Source: an uncultured Muribaculaceae bacterium
GTDB taxonomy: Bacteria > Bacteroidota > Bacteroidia > Bacteroidales > Muribaculaceae
Direction of reading: 5' to 3'
Assembly (NCBI GenBank): GCA_905207535.1
Contig: CAJLLX010000080.1
Coordinates: 1-9,469 of the forward strand
DNA length: 9,469 nt
Position numbers and translations under genes: made by a program. Below the pieces are notes generated by a model. That model was not told where the DNA came from. It did no database searches and saw only the letters and a list, made by a program, of their open reading frames with translations. Positions 1 to 6,025 of this stretch are shown piece after piece. Numbering within the stretch: position 1 is the stretch's first letter; each line of letters opens with the position of its first letter.

Positions 1-2
1 TG

Positions 3-965
3 GAGACAACGGCTCTGTCGATTAAACATATCGCGCAGATGTACTGCGTCAACGGCAAGTATTTCGCTGACTTATACCGCAATAAGCTGAGCGGCTACGC
101 CCAGTGGTGCGAGAACGAACTCAGTTGTGGTTTTTACTTCAACGCCGCCAACATCGGCCCGCACATGAGCCTTGACGAGACCTGCCTGAGCAACGGCGAG
201 GTATGGACATTCCTTACCAATAAGGACGGACACGGTGGCAGAGGCACTCTCGCCGCTGCAATCCCGGGCACTAAAAGCGATGATATTATTTCCGCACTCA
301 TTGGAGCGATGGGCAAATCCCTGAGAAGAAAGGTCAAGGAGGTAACATGTGATCTGTCGCCGTCAATGATGCTCGTCGCCGCTGAGGTTTTCTATAACGC
401 TCATGTGGTAAACGACCGTTTCCACGTGCAGCAGGTTTACAACGAGGCTGTCGATGAAATCCGTATCGACATACGCCGTCAGCTTATCGCCGAAGAAAAC
501 GACCGTGACAAATCTGTGCCTCCTGTTACTTACTCCAACGGCGAGACCATGCGCCAGATACTTGCCCGCAGCAAGCACACGCTTATGATGTCGCAGAATA
601 AATGGACTGACATACAGCGTCATCGCGCAAACATTTTGTTCAAACGCTATCCCATACTTAAAGCCGCATACCGCCTGGCTATGGATTTGCGCCGCATATT
701 CAACTCCAAAATCTCTCCGACAAAAGCCATGAGTAAAATGAACGAATGGTATGAAAAGGTGTCAGCTCTGGCCAACAACAACTTTCGCTCTGTAATCAAG
801 ACTTTCAAGAACCACGCCCCCACTATCCTAAACTACTTCCGGCGTCGCGCAACCAATGCCTCGGCCGAAGCCTTCAACTCTAAGGTCAAGATCTTCCGCT
901 CCCAGATGCGTGGTGTTCGTGACCGTGATTTTTTCATCTTCCGGCTCGTCAAGCTATACGCCTGA
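3..965 (+). CDS. ISAon1/ISL3-type DDE transposase, 5' end beyond window
   Basis: This is the catalytic part of an insertion-sequence transposase that cuts and joins the ends of its element. The frame is open to the left edge, so the true start lies upstream; the first ATG in view is at 39. Numbered from that ATG, the likely DDE residues are D46 (in MSLDET), D105 (in VTCDLS) or D126 (in NDRFHV), and E277 (in NASAEAFNSK). The NKDGHGGRG block and the C-terminal RSQMRGVRDRDFF block match what I recall of Bacteroidetes ISAon1-type transposases. In that group a separate short upstream ORF often encodes an N-terminal region; that part is not visible. The catalytic part has no frameshift and ends in TGA, so the enzyme may be active. 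Family assignment is from recalled similarity. Confidence 0.85.
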   Translation, partial: ETTALSIKHIAQMYCVNGKYFADLYRNKLSGYAQWCENELSCGFYFNAANIGPHMSLDETCLSNGEVWTFLTNKDGHGGRGTLAAAIPGTKSDDIISALIGAMGKSLRRKVKEVTCDLSPSMMLVAAEVFYNAHVVNDRFHVQQVYNEAVDEIRIDIRRQLIAEENDRDKSVPPVTYSNGETMRQILARSKHTLMMSQNKWTDIQRHRANILFKRYPILKAAYRLAMDLRRIFNSKISPTKAMSKMNEWYEKVSALANNNFRSVIKTFKNHAPTILNYFRRRATNASAEAFNSKVKIFRSQMRGVRDRDFFIFRLVKLYA

Positions 966-1059
966 ATATTTAACATTCTCTCGACCTCGATTTAACATAT
1001 GCACTGGAATTTCGGCTTGTGCCCTTTTTTTTAATGCCATTCGCGGCTTATAGATAAAA
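966..1059. mobile_element. Probable right end of the insertion sequence
   Basis: The 94 bases after the transposase stop hold no gene and are AT-rich. The right terminal inverted repeat of the element should lie here, possibly around 1002-1031 (ATGCACTGGAATTTCGG and the following pyrimidine run). The left end is outside the window, so the inverted repeat and any target duplication cannot be confirmed. The boundary is inferred only from the fact that the tRNA terminator begins at 1060. Confidence 0.3.
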
Positions 1060-1109
1060 GTAAAACGCTGACTGATGACGTTTATTGTGTCTGTCTGTCA
1101 GCGTTTTAC
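1060..1109 (-). terminator. Intrinsic terminator of tRNA-Ser
   Basis: A perfect 13-bp inverted repeat (1060-1072 with 1097-1109) encloses a 24-nt loop. It lies 4 bases beyond the tRNA 3' end. On the minus strand the second arm ends in GCGTTTTAC and runs into CTTTTATC, giving a T-rich tail. Position and structure fit termination of the tRNA transcript. It may also block read-through from the insertion sequence. Confidence 0.65.
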
Positions 1110-1113
1110 CATG

Positions 1114-1201
1114 CGGAGCGGCCGGGATTCGAACCCGGGATACGCTTTTGGCGTATACACGCTTTCCAGGCGTGCCTCTTCAGCCACTCGAGCATCGCTC
1201 C
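1114..1201 (-). tRNA. tRNA-Ser(GGA)
   Basis: The minus strand folds into a class II tRNA of 88 nt. The acceptor arms are GGAGCGA and CCGCTCC with discriminator G at 1114; six pairs form and 7:66 is an A-C mismatch. The D arm has a short 3-bp stem. The anticodon stem CACGC/GCGTG holds the loop CTGGAAA, with anticodon GGA at 1167-1165, which reads UCC and UCU. A long variable arm (ATACGC, loop, GCGTAT) is typical of serine tRNAs. The T arm is CCGGG-TTCGAAT-CCCGG. CCA is not encoded. A promoter lies about 110 bases upstream and a terminator immediately downstream. Confidence 0.95.
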
Positions 1202-1311
1202 AAAAAACTGATTCTAAAGAAGATCTGATCGCCGATTTACCTCTCCGGGCAATTGCCTCTTAGCCTCTCTGAGGCAAAAGAGAACGGCGAATCTGTCCCT
1301 TCTTCGGGGTG

Positions 1312-1343
1312 CAAAATTAGACATTTCCTTTGACTTTTCCAAA
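1312..1343 (-). promoter_or_regulatory. Bacteroidetes-type promoter for tRNA-Ser
   Basis: Read on the minus strand, TTTG (1343-1340) is followed after 20 bases by TAATTTTG (1319-1312). This matches the Bacteroidetes -33/-7 consensus. Transcription would start near 1305, giving a leader of about 100 nt before the tRNA 5' end. The leader contains a 7-bp inverted repeat (TTGCCTC 1253-1259 with 1271-1277). Confidence 0.6.
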
Positions 1344-1532
1344 CTTTTCCCCAATTATTTTTTTTACAGCTCATCTAGGGTGCATCCACGTCGCGCTACG
1401 TCGCATTCACATCGGGCACATCGGGCGCACACCGGGCACTAAACAAACGCCGGCATACGATGCGCATTATGCGTCAATGTGGCAGCGTCTGAGTTTTAAA
1501 AGCGAGCCTTCAGGGTGCAGCCCCGAGCCCGG
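1344..1532. other. Non-coding spacer between miaB and the tRNA promoter
   Basis: Together with the tRNA leader and promoter this makes about 330 bases without a gene (1202-1532). The spacer contains a small tandem repeat, ACATCGGGC at 1409-1417 and 1418-1426, with a related ACACCGGGC at 1429-1437. I found no convincing terminator for miaB. An open frame on the plus strand (1330-1929) crosses the spacer into antisense of miaB but has no family features. Confidence 0.4.
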
Positions 1533-2921
1533 TCAGGCGAGCTCGCAGAGGAGGGTGGCGCTGGAGCTGTCTACGACGCGCACACGGATGGTGTCGCCGG
1601 CACGGAAGGGACCGGCGGGAAATACGGCGGCTTTGTTCTGCTCGGTGCGCCCCATCCAGCGGTCGCTGCTGCGCTTCGAGCGGCCCTCGACGAGCACATC
1701 AAACTCTTTGCCGACGTCGCGGCGGTTCGACGCGGCCGAAAGTTCGTTTTGCAAGGCTATCATGCGGTTGAGGCGCTCTATTTTCACTGCTTCGGGCACA
1801 TTGTCGGGCATGGTGCGGGCGGCGAGGGTGCCGGGACGTTCGGAGTATTTAAACATGAAGGCGGAGTCGAAGGCAGCTTCGCGCATCAGCGAGAGGGTCT
1901 CCTCAAAGTCTTCCTCCGTTTCGTCGTGAAATCCGGTGAAAAGGTCGGTGGAGATGCCGCAGTCGGGGATGCGGCGGCGTATCGCCTCGATGCGGCCGAG
2001 ATACCACTCGCGGGTGTATTTTCGGTTCATGGCCTTGAGCACGCGGTTGCTACCCGACTGCACCGGCAGGTGGATATGCTTGCAGATATTGGGGTGAGTG
2101 GCAATCACTTCTATCGTGTCGTCGCTCATGTCCTTGGGGTGGGAGGTGGTGAAGCGCACGCGCATATCGGGAGCCGACTCGGCCACGGCGGCGAGCAGCG
2201 CGGGAAAATCGGTCACGGTGCCGTCGGCGGCGGTGTAGCGGTAGCTGTTGACGTTTTGCCCCAGCAGGGTCACTTCGCGAAATCCGCGCTCCCTGAGGTC
2301 GGCCACCTCGCGCAGGATGCTCTCCAGCTCGCGGCTGCGCTCGCGCCCGCGGGTGTAAGGCACTATGCAGTAGGAACAGAAGTTGTTGCACCCGCGCATG
2401 ATGCTCACGAATCCGCTCACGCGGTTGCCGCCGATGCGGCTGGGGATCACGTCGCGGTAGGTCTCGGTGGTACTGAGGGCCACATTGATGGCCTTTTCAC
2501 CGGCCTCTACGGCCGAGATGAGATTGGGAAGGTCGAGATAGGCGTCGGGACCGGCCACGAGGTCCACCCCGTGGTCGCTGATGAGCGTATCTTTCACACG
2601 CTCGGCCATACACCCTATCACTCCTATTATCAGCCGGCCCCCTTTGCGGCGGCGCAGCGACCCGAGATACTGCAGGCGCGAGAAAATCTTCTGCTCGGCG
2701 TTGTCGCGGATGGAGCAGGTGTTGAGGATCACGGCATCGGCCTCCTCGGCGCTCTCCACGGGCTCGTACCCGGCGATACCCATAACCGAGGCCACCACCT
2801 CGCTGTCGGCCACATTCATCTGGCAGCCATATGTCTCTATATACAATTTTTTCAGCCCTTTGTCAGCGCATTCTGCGGCCTTTGCGGCCCCGGCGCTGCG
2901 GGCGGCGGTGCTATCGTTCAT
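1533..2921 (-). CDS. miaB: MiaB, tRNA-2-methylthio-N6-dimethylallyladenosine synthase
   Basis: This cytoplasmic radical-SAM enzyme adds a methylthio group to i6A37 of tRNAs that read codons beginning with U. The 462-residue product has the usual family length. The N-terminal UPF0004 domain carries the three cysteines that bind the auxiliary Fe-S cluster: C33 (YGCQMN), C69 (NTCS) and C104 (GCMAER). The radical-SAM cluster motif CxxxCxxC is C178, C182 and C185 in MRGCNNFCSYC, followed by PYTRGRERSR. The GQNVNSY, HLPVQSGS and DLFTGFHDET blocks are typical of MiaB. A TRAM RNA-binding domain occupies about 395-462. The ATG at 2921 is the most upstream ATG before an in-frame stop, and GAAGAG directly precedes it. 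A promoter lies at 3078-3048. The gene runs in the same direction as the tRNA-Ser gene downstream. Confidence 0.97.
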   Translation of the reverse strand: MNDSTAARSAGAAKAAECADKGLKKLYIETYGCQMNVADSEVVASVMGIAGYEPVESAEEADAVILNTCSIRDNAEQKIFSRLQYLGSLRRRKGGRLIIGVIGCMAERVKDTLISDHGVDLVAGPDAYLDLPNLISAVEAGEKAINVALSTTETYRDVIPSRIGGNRVSGFVSIMRGCNNFCSYCIVPYTRGRERSRELESILREVADLRERGFREVTLLGQNVNSYRYTAADGTVTDFPALLAAVAESAPDMRVRFTTSHPKDMSDDTIEVIATHPNICKHIHLPVQSGSNRVLKAMNRKYTREWYLGRIEAIRRRIPDCGISTDLFTGFHDETEEDFEETLSLMREAAFDSAFMFKYSERPGTLAARTMPDNVPEAVKIERLNRMIALQNELSAASNRRDVGKEFDVLVEGRSKRSSDRWMGRTEQNKAAVFPAGPFRAGDTIRVRVVDSSSATLLCELA

Positions 2922-3013
2922 CTCTTCAATGCTTTGATGCCGCCTTTGAGATGCGTGCGGAGCCCTTCGCGAGCCTCGCCGGCGCTTTTGTGTTCAAAAA
3001 CATCATCTCAAAA

Positions 3014-3045
3014 TTTGTCTAATGGCGGCAAAATCTCTAATTTTG
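3014..3045 (+). promoter_or_regulatory. Promoter of the CoA-transferase gene
   Basis: TTTG (3014-3017) is followed after exactly 20 bases by TAATTTTG (3038-3045), a full Bacteroidetes promoter match reading rightward. Predicted start is near 3051, giving a leader of about 105 nt before the ATG at 3158. It overlaps the leftward miaB promoter: the two -7 boxes are 2 bases apart, so polymerase can probably occupy only one at a time. Confidence 0.6.
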
Positions 3046-3047
3046 TG

Positions 3048-3078
3048 CAAATTTAGCAAAATCAGGGCGTTCCGACAA
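3048..3078 (-). promoter_or_regulatory. Promoter of miaB
   Basis: On the minus strand TTG (3078-3076) is followed after 20 bases by TAAATTTG (3055-3048). Predicted start is near 3042, about 120 bases upstream of the miaB ATG. The box mirrors that of the opposing promoter. Confidence 0.55.
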
Positions 3079-3099
3079 CTCCGCCCTGCACATTTTTTT
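3063..3099 (+). terminator. Terminator-like hairpin in the CoA-transferase leader
   Basis: CAGGGCG (3063-3069) pairs with CGCCCTG (3082-3088) as a 7-bp GC-rich stem with a 12-nt loop. After a 4-base spacer there is a run of seven T (3093-3099). It lies just downstream of the predicted rightward start and ahead of the ATG. No plus-strand gene upstream needs a terminator here, so it may be an attenuator of the CoA-transferase gene. The spacer before the T run weakens the terminator reading. Confidence 0.4.
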
Positions 3100-3157
3100 G
3101 CGCCAACCGGCTTTTCTGTTTCTTGAACTTAAACTTAACATTACCTTATAATCTGGT

Positions 3158-4651
3158 ATGGCTTACAACTTTATCACCGCTCAAGAAGCGGCTGAAATGA
3201 TTAAAAACGGTGACACCATCGGACTTTCCGGATTCACCGCCCCCGGCGTGCCCAAATCTATCCTCGAAGAGGTGGCTCACAAAGCCGCCCGCGAGCACGA
3301 ACAGGGCAGGGAATTTAAAGTGAACATCTTCACCGGCGCTTCCACAAGCGACCACGTCGACGGTATCCTCGCACGCAACAATGCTATCAACATGCGTGCC
3401 CCCTACCAGAACACGCCCGACCTCCGCAAGCGCATCAACGCTCACGATACCCACTACTTCGACCGTCATCTCTCCGAGATGGCACAGGAGACACGTTACG
3501 GCTTCTACGGCGACATCGACGTCGCCGTCATCGAGGCTGCCGCCGTCTCCGAAGACGGCGAGGTGCTCCTCGGCTGCGGCCTGGGCAACATCCCCACTTA
3601 TGCTCCGCGAGCCAAGAACATCTTTATCGAACTCAACGAGGCACTGCCCCACTCGCTCATGGGCATGCACGACGTATATCTCCCCGCCGATCCTCCCTAT
3701 CGCCGCGAGATACCCATCTATGCCGCCAACGACCGCATAGGCCGACCCACACTCAAGATCGACCCCTCGAAGGTGCGCGGCATAGTGCGCACCAACATGC
3801 TCGACGGCGTCAAGCCCTTCACCAAACCCGACGCCGTGTCGGAGAAGATCGGTGCCAACGTGGTGCAGTTCCTCATCAGCGAATACCGTAAGGGACGCAT
3901 TCCCAAGGAGTTCCTTCCCCTGCAGAGCGGTGTGGGCAACGTGGCCAACGCCGTGCTCCATTATCTGTGCATGGACAAGGAGCTGCCTTCGTTCATGATG
4001 TACACCGAAGTGGTGCAGGACTCCGTGCTTGAGCTGCTCCGCGCAGGCAAGTGCAAATTTGCCTCCACATGCTCCATGACCTTCTCCGACGAAGTGGAGA
4101 AGCAGCTGTTCGCCGACCTCGATTTCTTCCACGACAAGATTCTCATGCGTCCGGCCGAGATCTCCAACAATCCCGAGGTGATCCGCCGTCTTGGCGTCAT
4201 CGCCATGAACACAGCCCTCGAGGCCGACATCTTCGGCTGCGTCAACTCTACCCACGTGCTGGGCACACGCATGATGAACGGCATCGGCGGCTCGGGCGAC
4301 TTCACCCGCAACGCCTACATCTCCATCTTCTCATGCCCCTCGGTCACCAAGGAGGGTCTCATCAGCAACATCGTGCCGATGGTATCCCACGCCGACCACA
4401 GCGAGCACTCGGTAGATATCCTCATCACCGACCAGGGCATCGCCGACCTCCGCGCCAAGGACCCCGAGCAGCGTGCACACGAGATTATCGAAAACTGCGC
4501 ACATCCCGACTACCGTCCCCTGCTGCGCGACTTCCTGAAACTCGCCAAGGGCGGACAGACCCCCACCACCCTCCAGGCAGCCTACGCCTTCCACACCGCT
4601 TTCGCCAACACCGGCGACATGCACAACGTCGACTTCTCCAAGTTCGCCTAA
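3158..4651 (+). CDS. Acetyl-CoA hydrolase/transferase family protein (succinate CoA-transferase type)
   Basis: This cytoplasmic enzyme moves coenzyme A between carboxylates through a glutamyl-CoA thioester. In Bacteroidales this family would serve succinate, acetate or propionate metabolism, but the exact acyl donor and acceptor cannot be read from sequence. The 497 residues match full-length family members. E284 in MMYTEVVQD is the likely catalytic glutamate. The GIGGSGDF motif at 376-382 fits the oxyanion and CoA-binding loop, and the C-terminal MVSHADHSEHSVDILITDQG to ENCAHPDYRP block is typical of Cat1/ScpC-like succinate CoA-transferases. The ATG at 3158 follows the AT-rich leader and agrees with the family N-terminus (FITAQEAAEMIKNGDTIGLS). 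Possible regulation is by the overlapping promoter and leader hairpin upstream. The transporter downstream starts 269 bases later. Confidence 0.92.
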   Translation: MAYNFITAQEAAEMIKNGDTIGLSGFTAPGVPKSILEEVAHKAAREHEQGREFKVNIFTGASTSDHVDGILARNNAINMRAPYQNTPDLRKRINAHDTHYFDRHLSEMAQETRYGFYGDIDVAVIEAAAVSEDGEVLLGCGLGNIPTYAPRAKNIFIELNEALPHSLMGMHDVYLPADPPYRREIPIYAANDRIGRPTLKIDPSKVRGIVRTNMLDGVKPFTKPDAVSEKIGANVVQFLISEYRKGRIPKEFLPLQSGVGNVANAVLHYLCMDKELPSFMMYTEVVQDSVLELLRAGKCKFASTCSMTFSDEVEKQLFADLDFFHDKILMRPAEISNNPEVIRRLGVIAMNTALEADIFGCVNSTHVLGTRMMNGIGGSGDFTRNAYISIFSCPSVTKEGLISNIVPMVSHADHSEHSVDILITDQGIADLRAKDPEQRAHEIIENCAHPDYRPLLRDFLKLAKGGQTPTTLQAAYAFHTAFANTGDMHNVDFSKFA

Positions 4652-4664
4652 TTCCCCGCCCATT

Positions 4665-4718
4665 GGGCCTATTGGCCCTATCGAGCCTATCCGGCCTATA
4701 TTGCCTATCCAGGCCCTC
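4665..4718. repeat. 9-nt tandem repeat, consensus nnGCCTATn
   Basis: Six consecutive 9-base units begin 13 bases after the CoA-transferase stop. Units start at 4665, 4674, 4683, 4692, 4701 and 4710; the first five contain GCCTAT or CCCTAT and the last is degenerate. Some units fold locally: GGGCC-TATT-GGCCC (4665-4678), and GCCCT/AGGGC with a CTCC loop (4713-4726). It is not coding and shows no T run. It could be a slippage-born minisatellite or a weak 3'-end structure. Confidence 0.6.
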
Positions 4719-4750
4719 TCCAGGGCTTATGATATAGAGATCTAATGCCA

Positions 4751-4797
4751 CGAAGGTGTGCCACGACATCCCCGCCGATGTCAGCGGCACGCCTTCG
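4751..4797. other. Large intergenic stem-loop
   Basis: CGAAGGTGTGCC (4751-4762) pairs with GGCACGCCTTCG (4786-4797) over 12 bp with one G-U on the RNA. A small internal loop follows (AC against AGC). Then GACATC (4765-4770) pairs with GATGTC (4777-4782) around a CCCGCC loop. The stem is long and GC-rich but no T run follows on either strand, so it is not a standard intrinsic terminator. It could stabilise the 3' end of the CoA-transferase mRNA or be a dispersed intergenic repeat. Confidence 0.6.
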
Positions 4798-4825
4798 CGC
4801 ATTTACCTCCGGCTCATCTCTCTTG

Positions 4826-4866
4826 CTTCCCCTCTTTCCCTCTTTCCCCTCTTCACCTCTTTCCCT
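4826..4866. repeat. Polypyrimidine tract before the transporter gene
   Basis: Bases 4826-4854 are all C or T on the plus strand, and after a single A pyrimidines continue to 4866. The octamer CCCTCTTT recurs. It lies in the presumed leader of the transporter gene. No function can be assigned. Confidence 0.45.
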
Positions 4867-4920
4867 ATCCTGCCTCACATTAGGCTACAGAAACTTGTTT
4901 GCTTATATATTTTACTGCAT

Positions 4921-5880
4921 ATGACCTTCGCCTCATTTCGCCAGCATATCAAGCCCTGGATGCTCCCCATCGCCATGCTCCTCGGCGTAGTGCTCCACAA
5001 CTACATCGGCTATGTGGCCTTCCTCTCCAAATACATCATCTTCGTGATGCTCCTCATCACCTATTGCCGTCTGCGCCCGCGCGACCTCCACATCGGCGGC
5101 TACATCGGCTGGCTGCTGCTGGCACAGGTGGTAGGCGCCGTCGCCGCCTACCTCATCATACGCCCGTTCAGCGAACTTGTAGCCCAGGGCGCCTTCATCT
5201 GCATCTTCTGCCCTACGGCCACCGCCGCCCCGGTCATCACCGGCATGCTCGGAGGATCTGTATCCAAAGTCGCCACTTATTCCCTCTTCAGCAATCTCGC
5301 CGTCGCTCTGCTCGGACCGCTCCTGCTCTCATGGATGTCGCAGGCCGACCTCTCGGCATCGCTCGCCGATGTAGCCGGAGCTGCTTCAGGCCCCACTCCC
5401 CCGGAATCGTTCTTTGAGTCGTTCCGCTACATCGCCGCCACTGTCTCGCCCATCATCTTAGCCCCTCTCGCTCTGGCGTTCCTCATGGCCCGCTTCGCCC
5501 CAAGGGCCCACTCCAAACTGGCCAACAACCAGGGGCTGTCGTTCTACATCTGGGCAGTGGCGCTTATCATCGTGGTAGGGAACTCCGTAAGTTTTGTCCT
5601 CAAAGAGCCCGCCTCGATGATCGGCGTTATCATCCTGCTGGCCGTCACATCGCTGATAACCTGCATTTTGCAGTTCGCCACAGGCCGCTTTATCGGCCGA
5701 CGCTACGGCGATGTCATCTCCTCAGCCCAGGGCCTCGGCCAAAAGAACACCGTGCTCGCTATCTGGCTGGCTCTCAGCTATCTCAATCCAGTCGTGTCCA
5801 TCGCTCCGGCCGCCTATGTGGCCTGGCACAACACCATCAATTCCTATCAGATTTACCGCTACACGAAGCAAAGCCGTTAA
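4921..5880 (+). CDS. BASS (bile acid:sodium symporter-like) family transporter
   Basis: This is a polytopic inner-membrane protein of 319 residues, normal for the family, which imports organic anions with sodium. The substrate here is unknown; bile acids should not be assumed. About nine to ten hydrophobic segments are visible, roughly 13-29, 33-49, 61-81, 88-107, 116-139, 168-190, 207-227, 232-251, 274-288 and 290-305. CPTATAAPVIT at 97-107 corresponds to the conserved CPGGTxSNxxT-type sodium-site motif, and GLGQKNTVLA at 271-280 to the second crossover region. I chose the ATG at 4921. The frame is open to an ATG at 4756, but those 55 extra codons overlap the stem-loop and polypyrimidine tract and do not resemble the family. 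Upstream sequence is AT-rich with no clear promoter, so it may be read from the CoA-transferase promoter. Confidence 0.85.
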   Translation: MTFASFRQHIKPWMLPIAMLLGVVLHNYIGYVAFLSKYIIFVMLLITYCRLRPRDLHIGGYIGWLLLAQVVGAVAAYLIIRPFSELVAQGAFICIFCPTATAAPVITGMLGGSVSKVATYSLFSNLAVALLGPLLLSWMSQADLSASLADVAGAASGPTPPESFFESFRYIAATVSPIILAPLALAFLMARFAPRAHSKLANNQGLSFYIWAVALIIVVGNSVSFVLKEPASMIGVIILLAVTSLITCILQFATGRFIGRRYGDVISSAQGLGQKNTVLAIWLALSYLNPVVSIAPAAYVAWHNTINSYQIYRYTKQSR

Positions 5881-5926
5881 CTTTTACTAACTTAAAGTGT
5901 TATAATTAAAAGCAGCGGTCACTCCC

Positions 5927-5957
5927 ATGCTGCCGCGCAATGCGAGGCAGCATCTTT
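5927..5957 (+). terminator. Possible terminator after the transporter gene
   Basis: ATGCTGCC (5927-5934) pairs with GGCAGCAT (5946-5953). The 11-nt interior can add CGC/GCG around an AAT loop. Only a short CTTT follows, so termination would be weak. It sits between the transporter stop and the regulator start. Confidence 0.4.
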
Positions 5958-6025
5958 CCGCGCACTTTCCTCATCACGCAGCCGCGCAGATGTAACGCCA
6001 TAACACGCTAAAACTCAAACACTTT

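Noticed and set aside
1330..1929. 199-codon plus-strand open frame
   Set aside because: Starts in the tRNA promoter spacer and runs antisense into miaB; Ser/Arg-rich with no family features.
1515..3056. 513-codon plus-strand open frame covering miaB
   Set aside because: It is antisense to a complete MiaB with all catalytic motifs. Its low-complexity Ala/Gly/His/Val composition is typical of the complement of GC-rich codons.
3123..3152. TTGAAC-N18-TATAAT, an E. coli-like promoter before the CoA-transferase
   Set aside because: Bacteroidetes housekeeping sigma factors do not use this consensus, it would start at the ATG itself, and a full Bacteroidetes-type promoter exists at 3014-3045.
3146..4255. 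369-codon minus-strand open frame covering the CoA-transferase
   Set aside because: Antisense shadow of a gene with clear family motifs; composition rich in His, Val and Gly and no recognisable domain.
4756..4920. Upstream start for the transporter, adding 55 residues
   Set aside because: The extension is encoded by the stem-loop and polypyrimidine tract and does not resemble BASS N-termini; the ATG at 4921 gives normal length.
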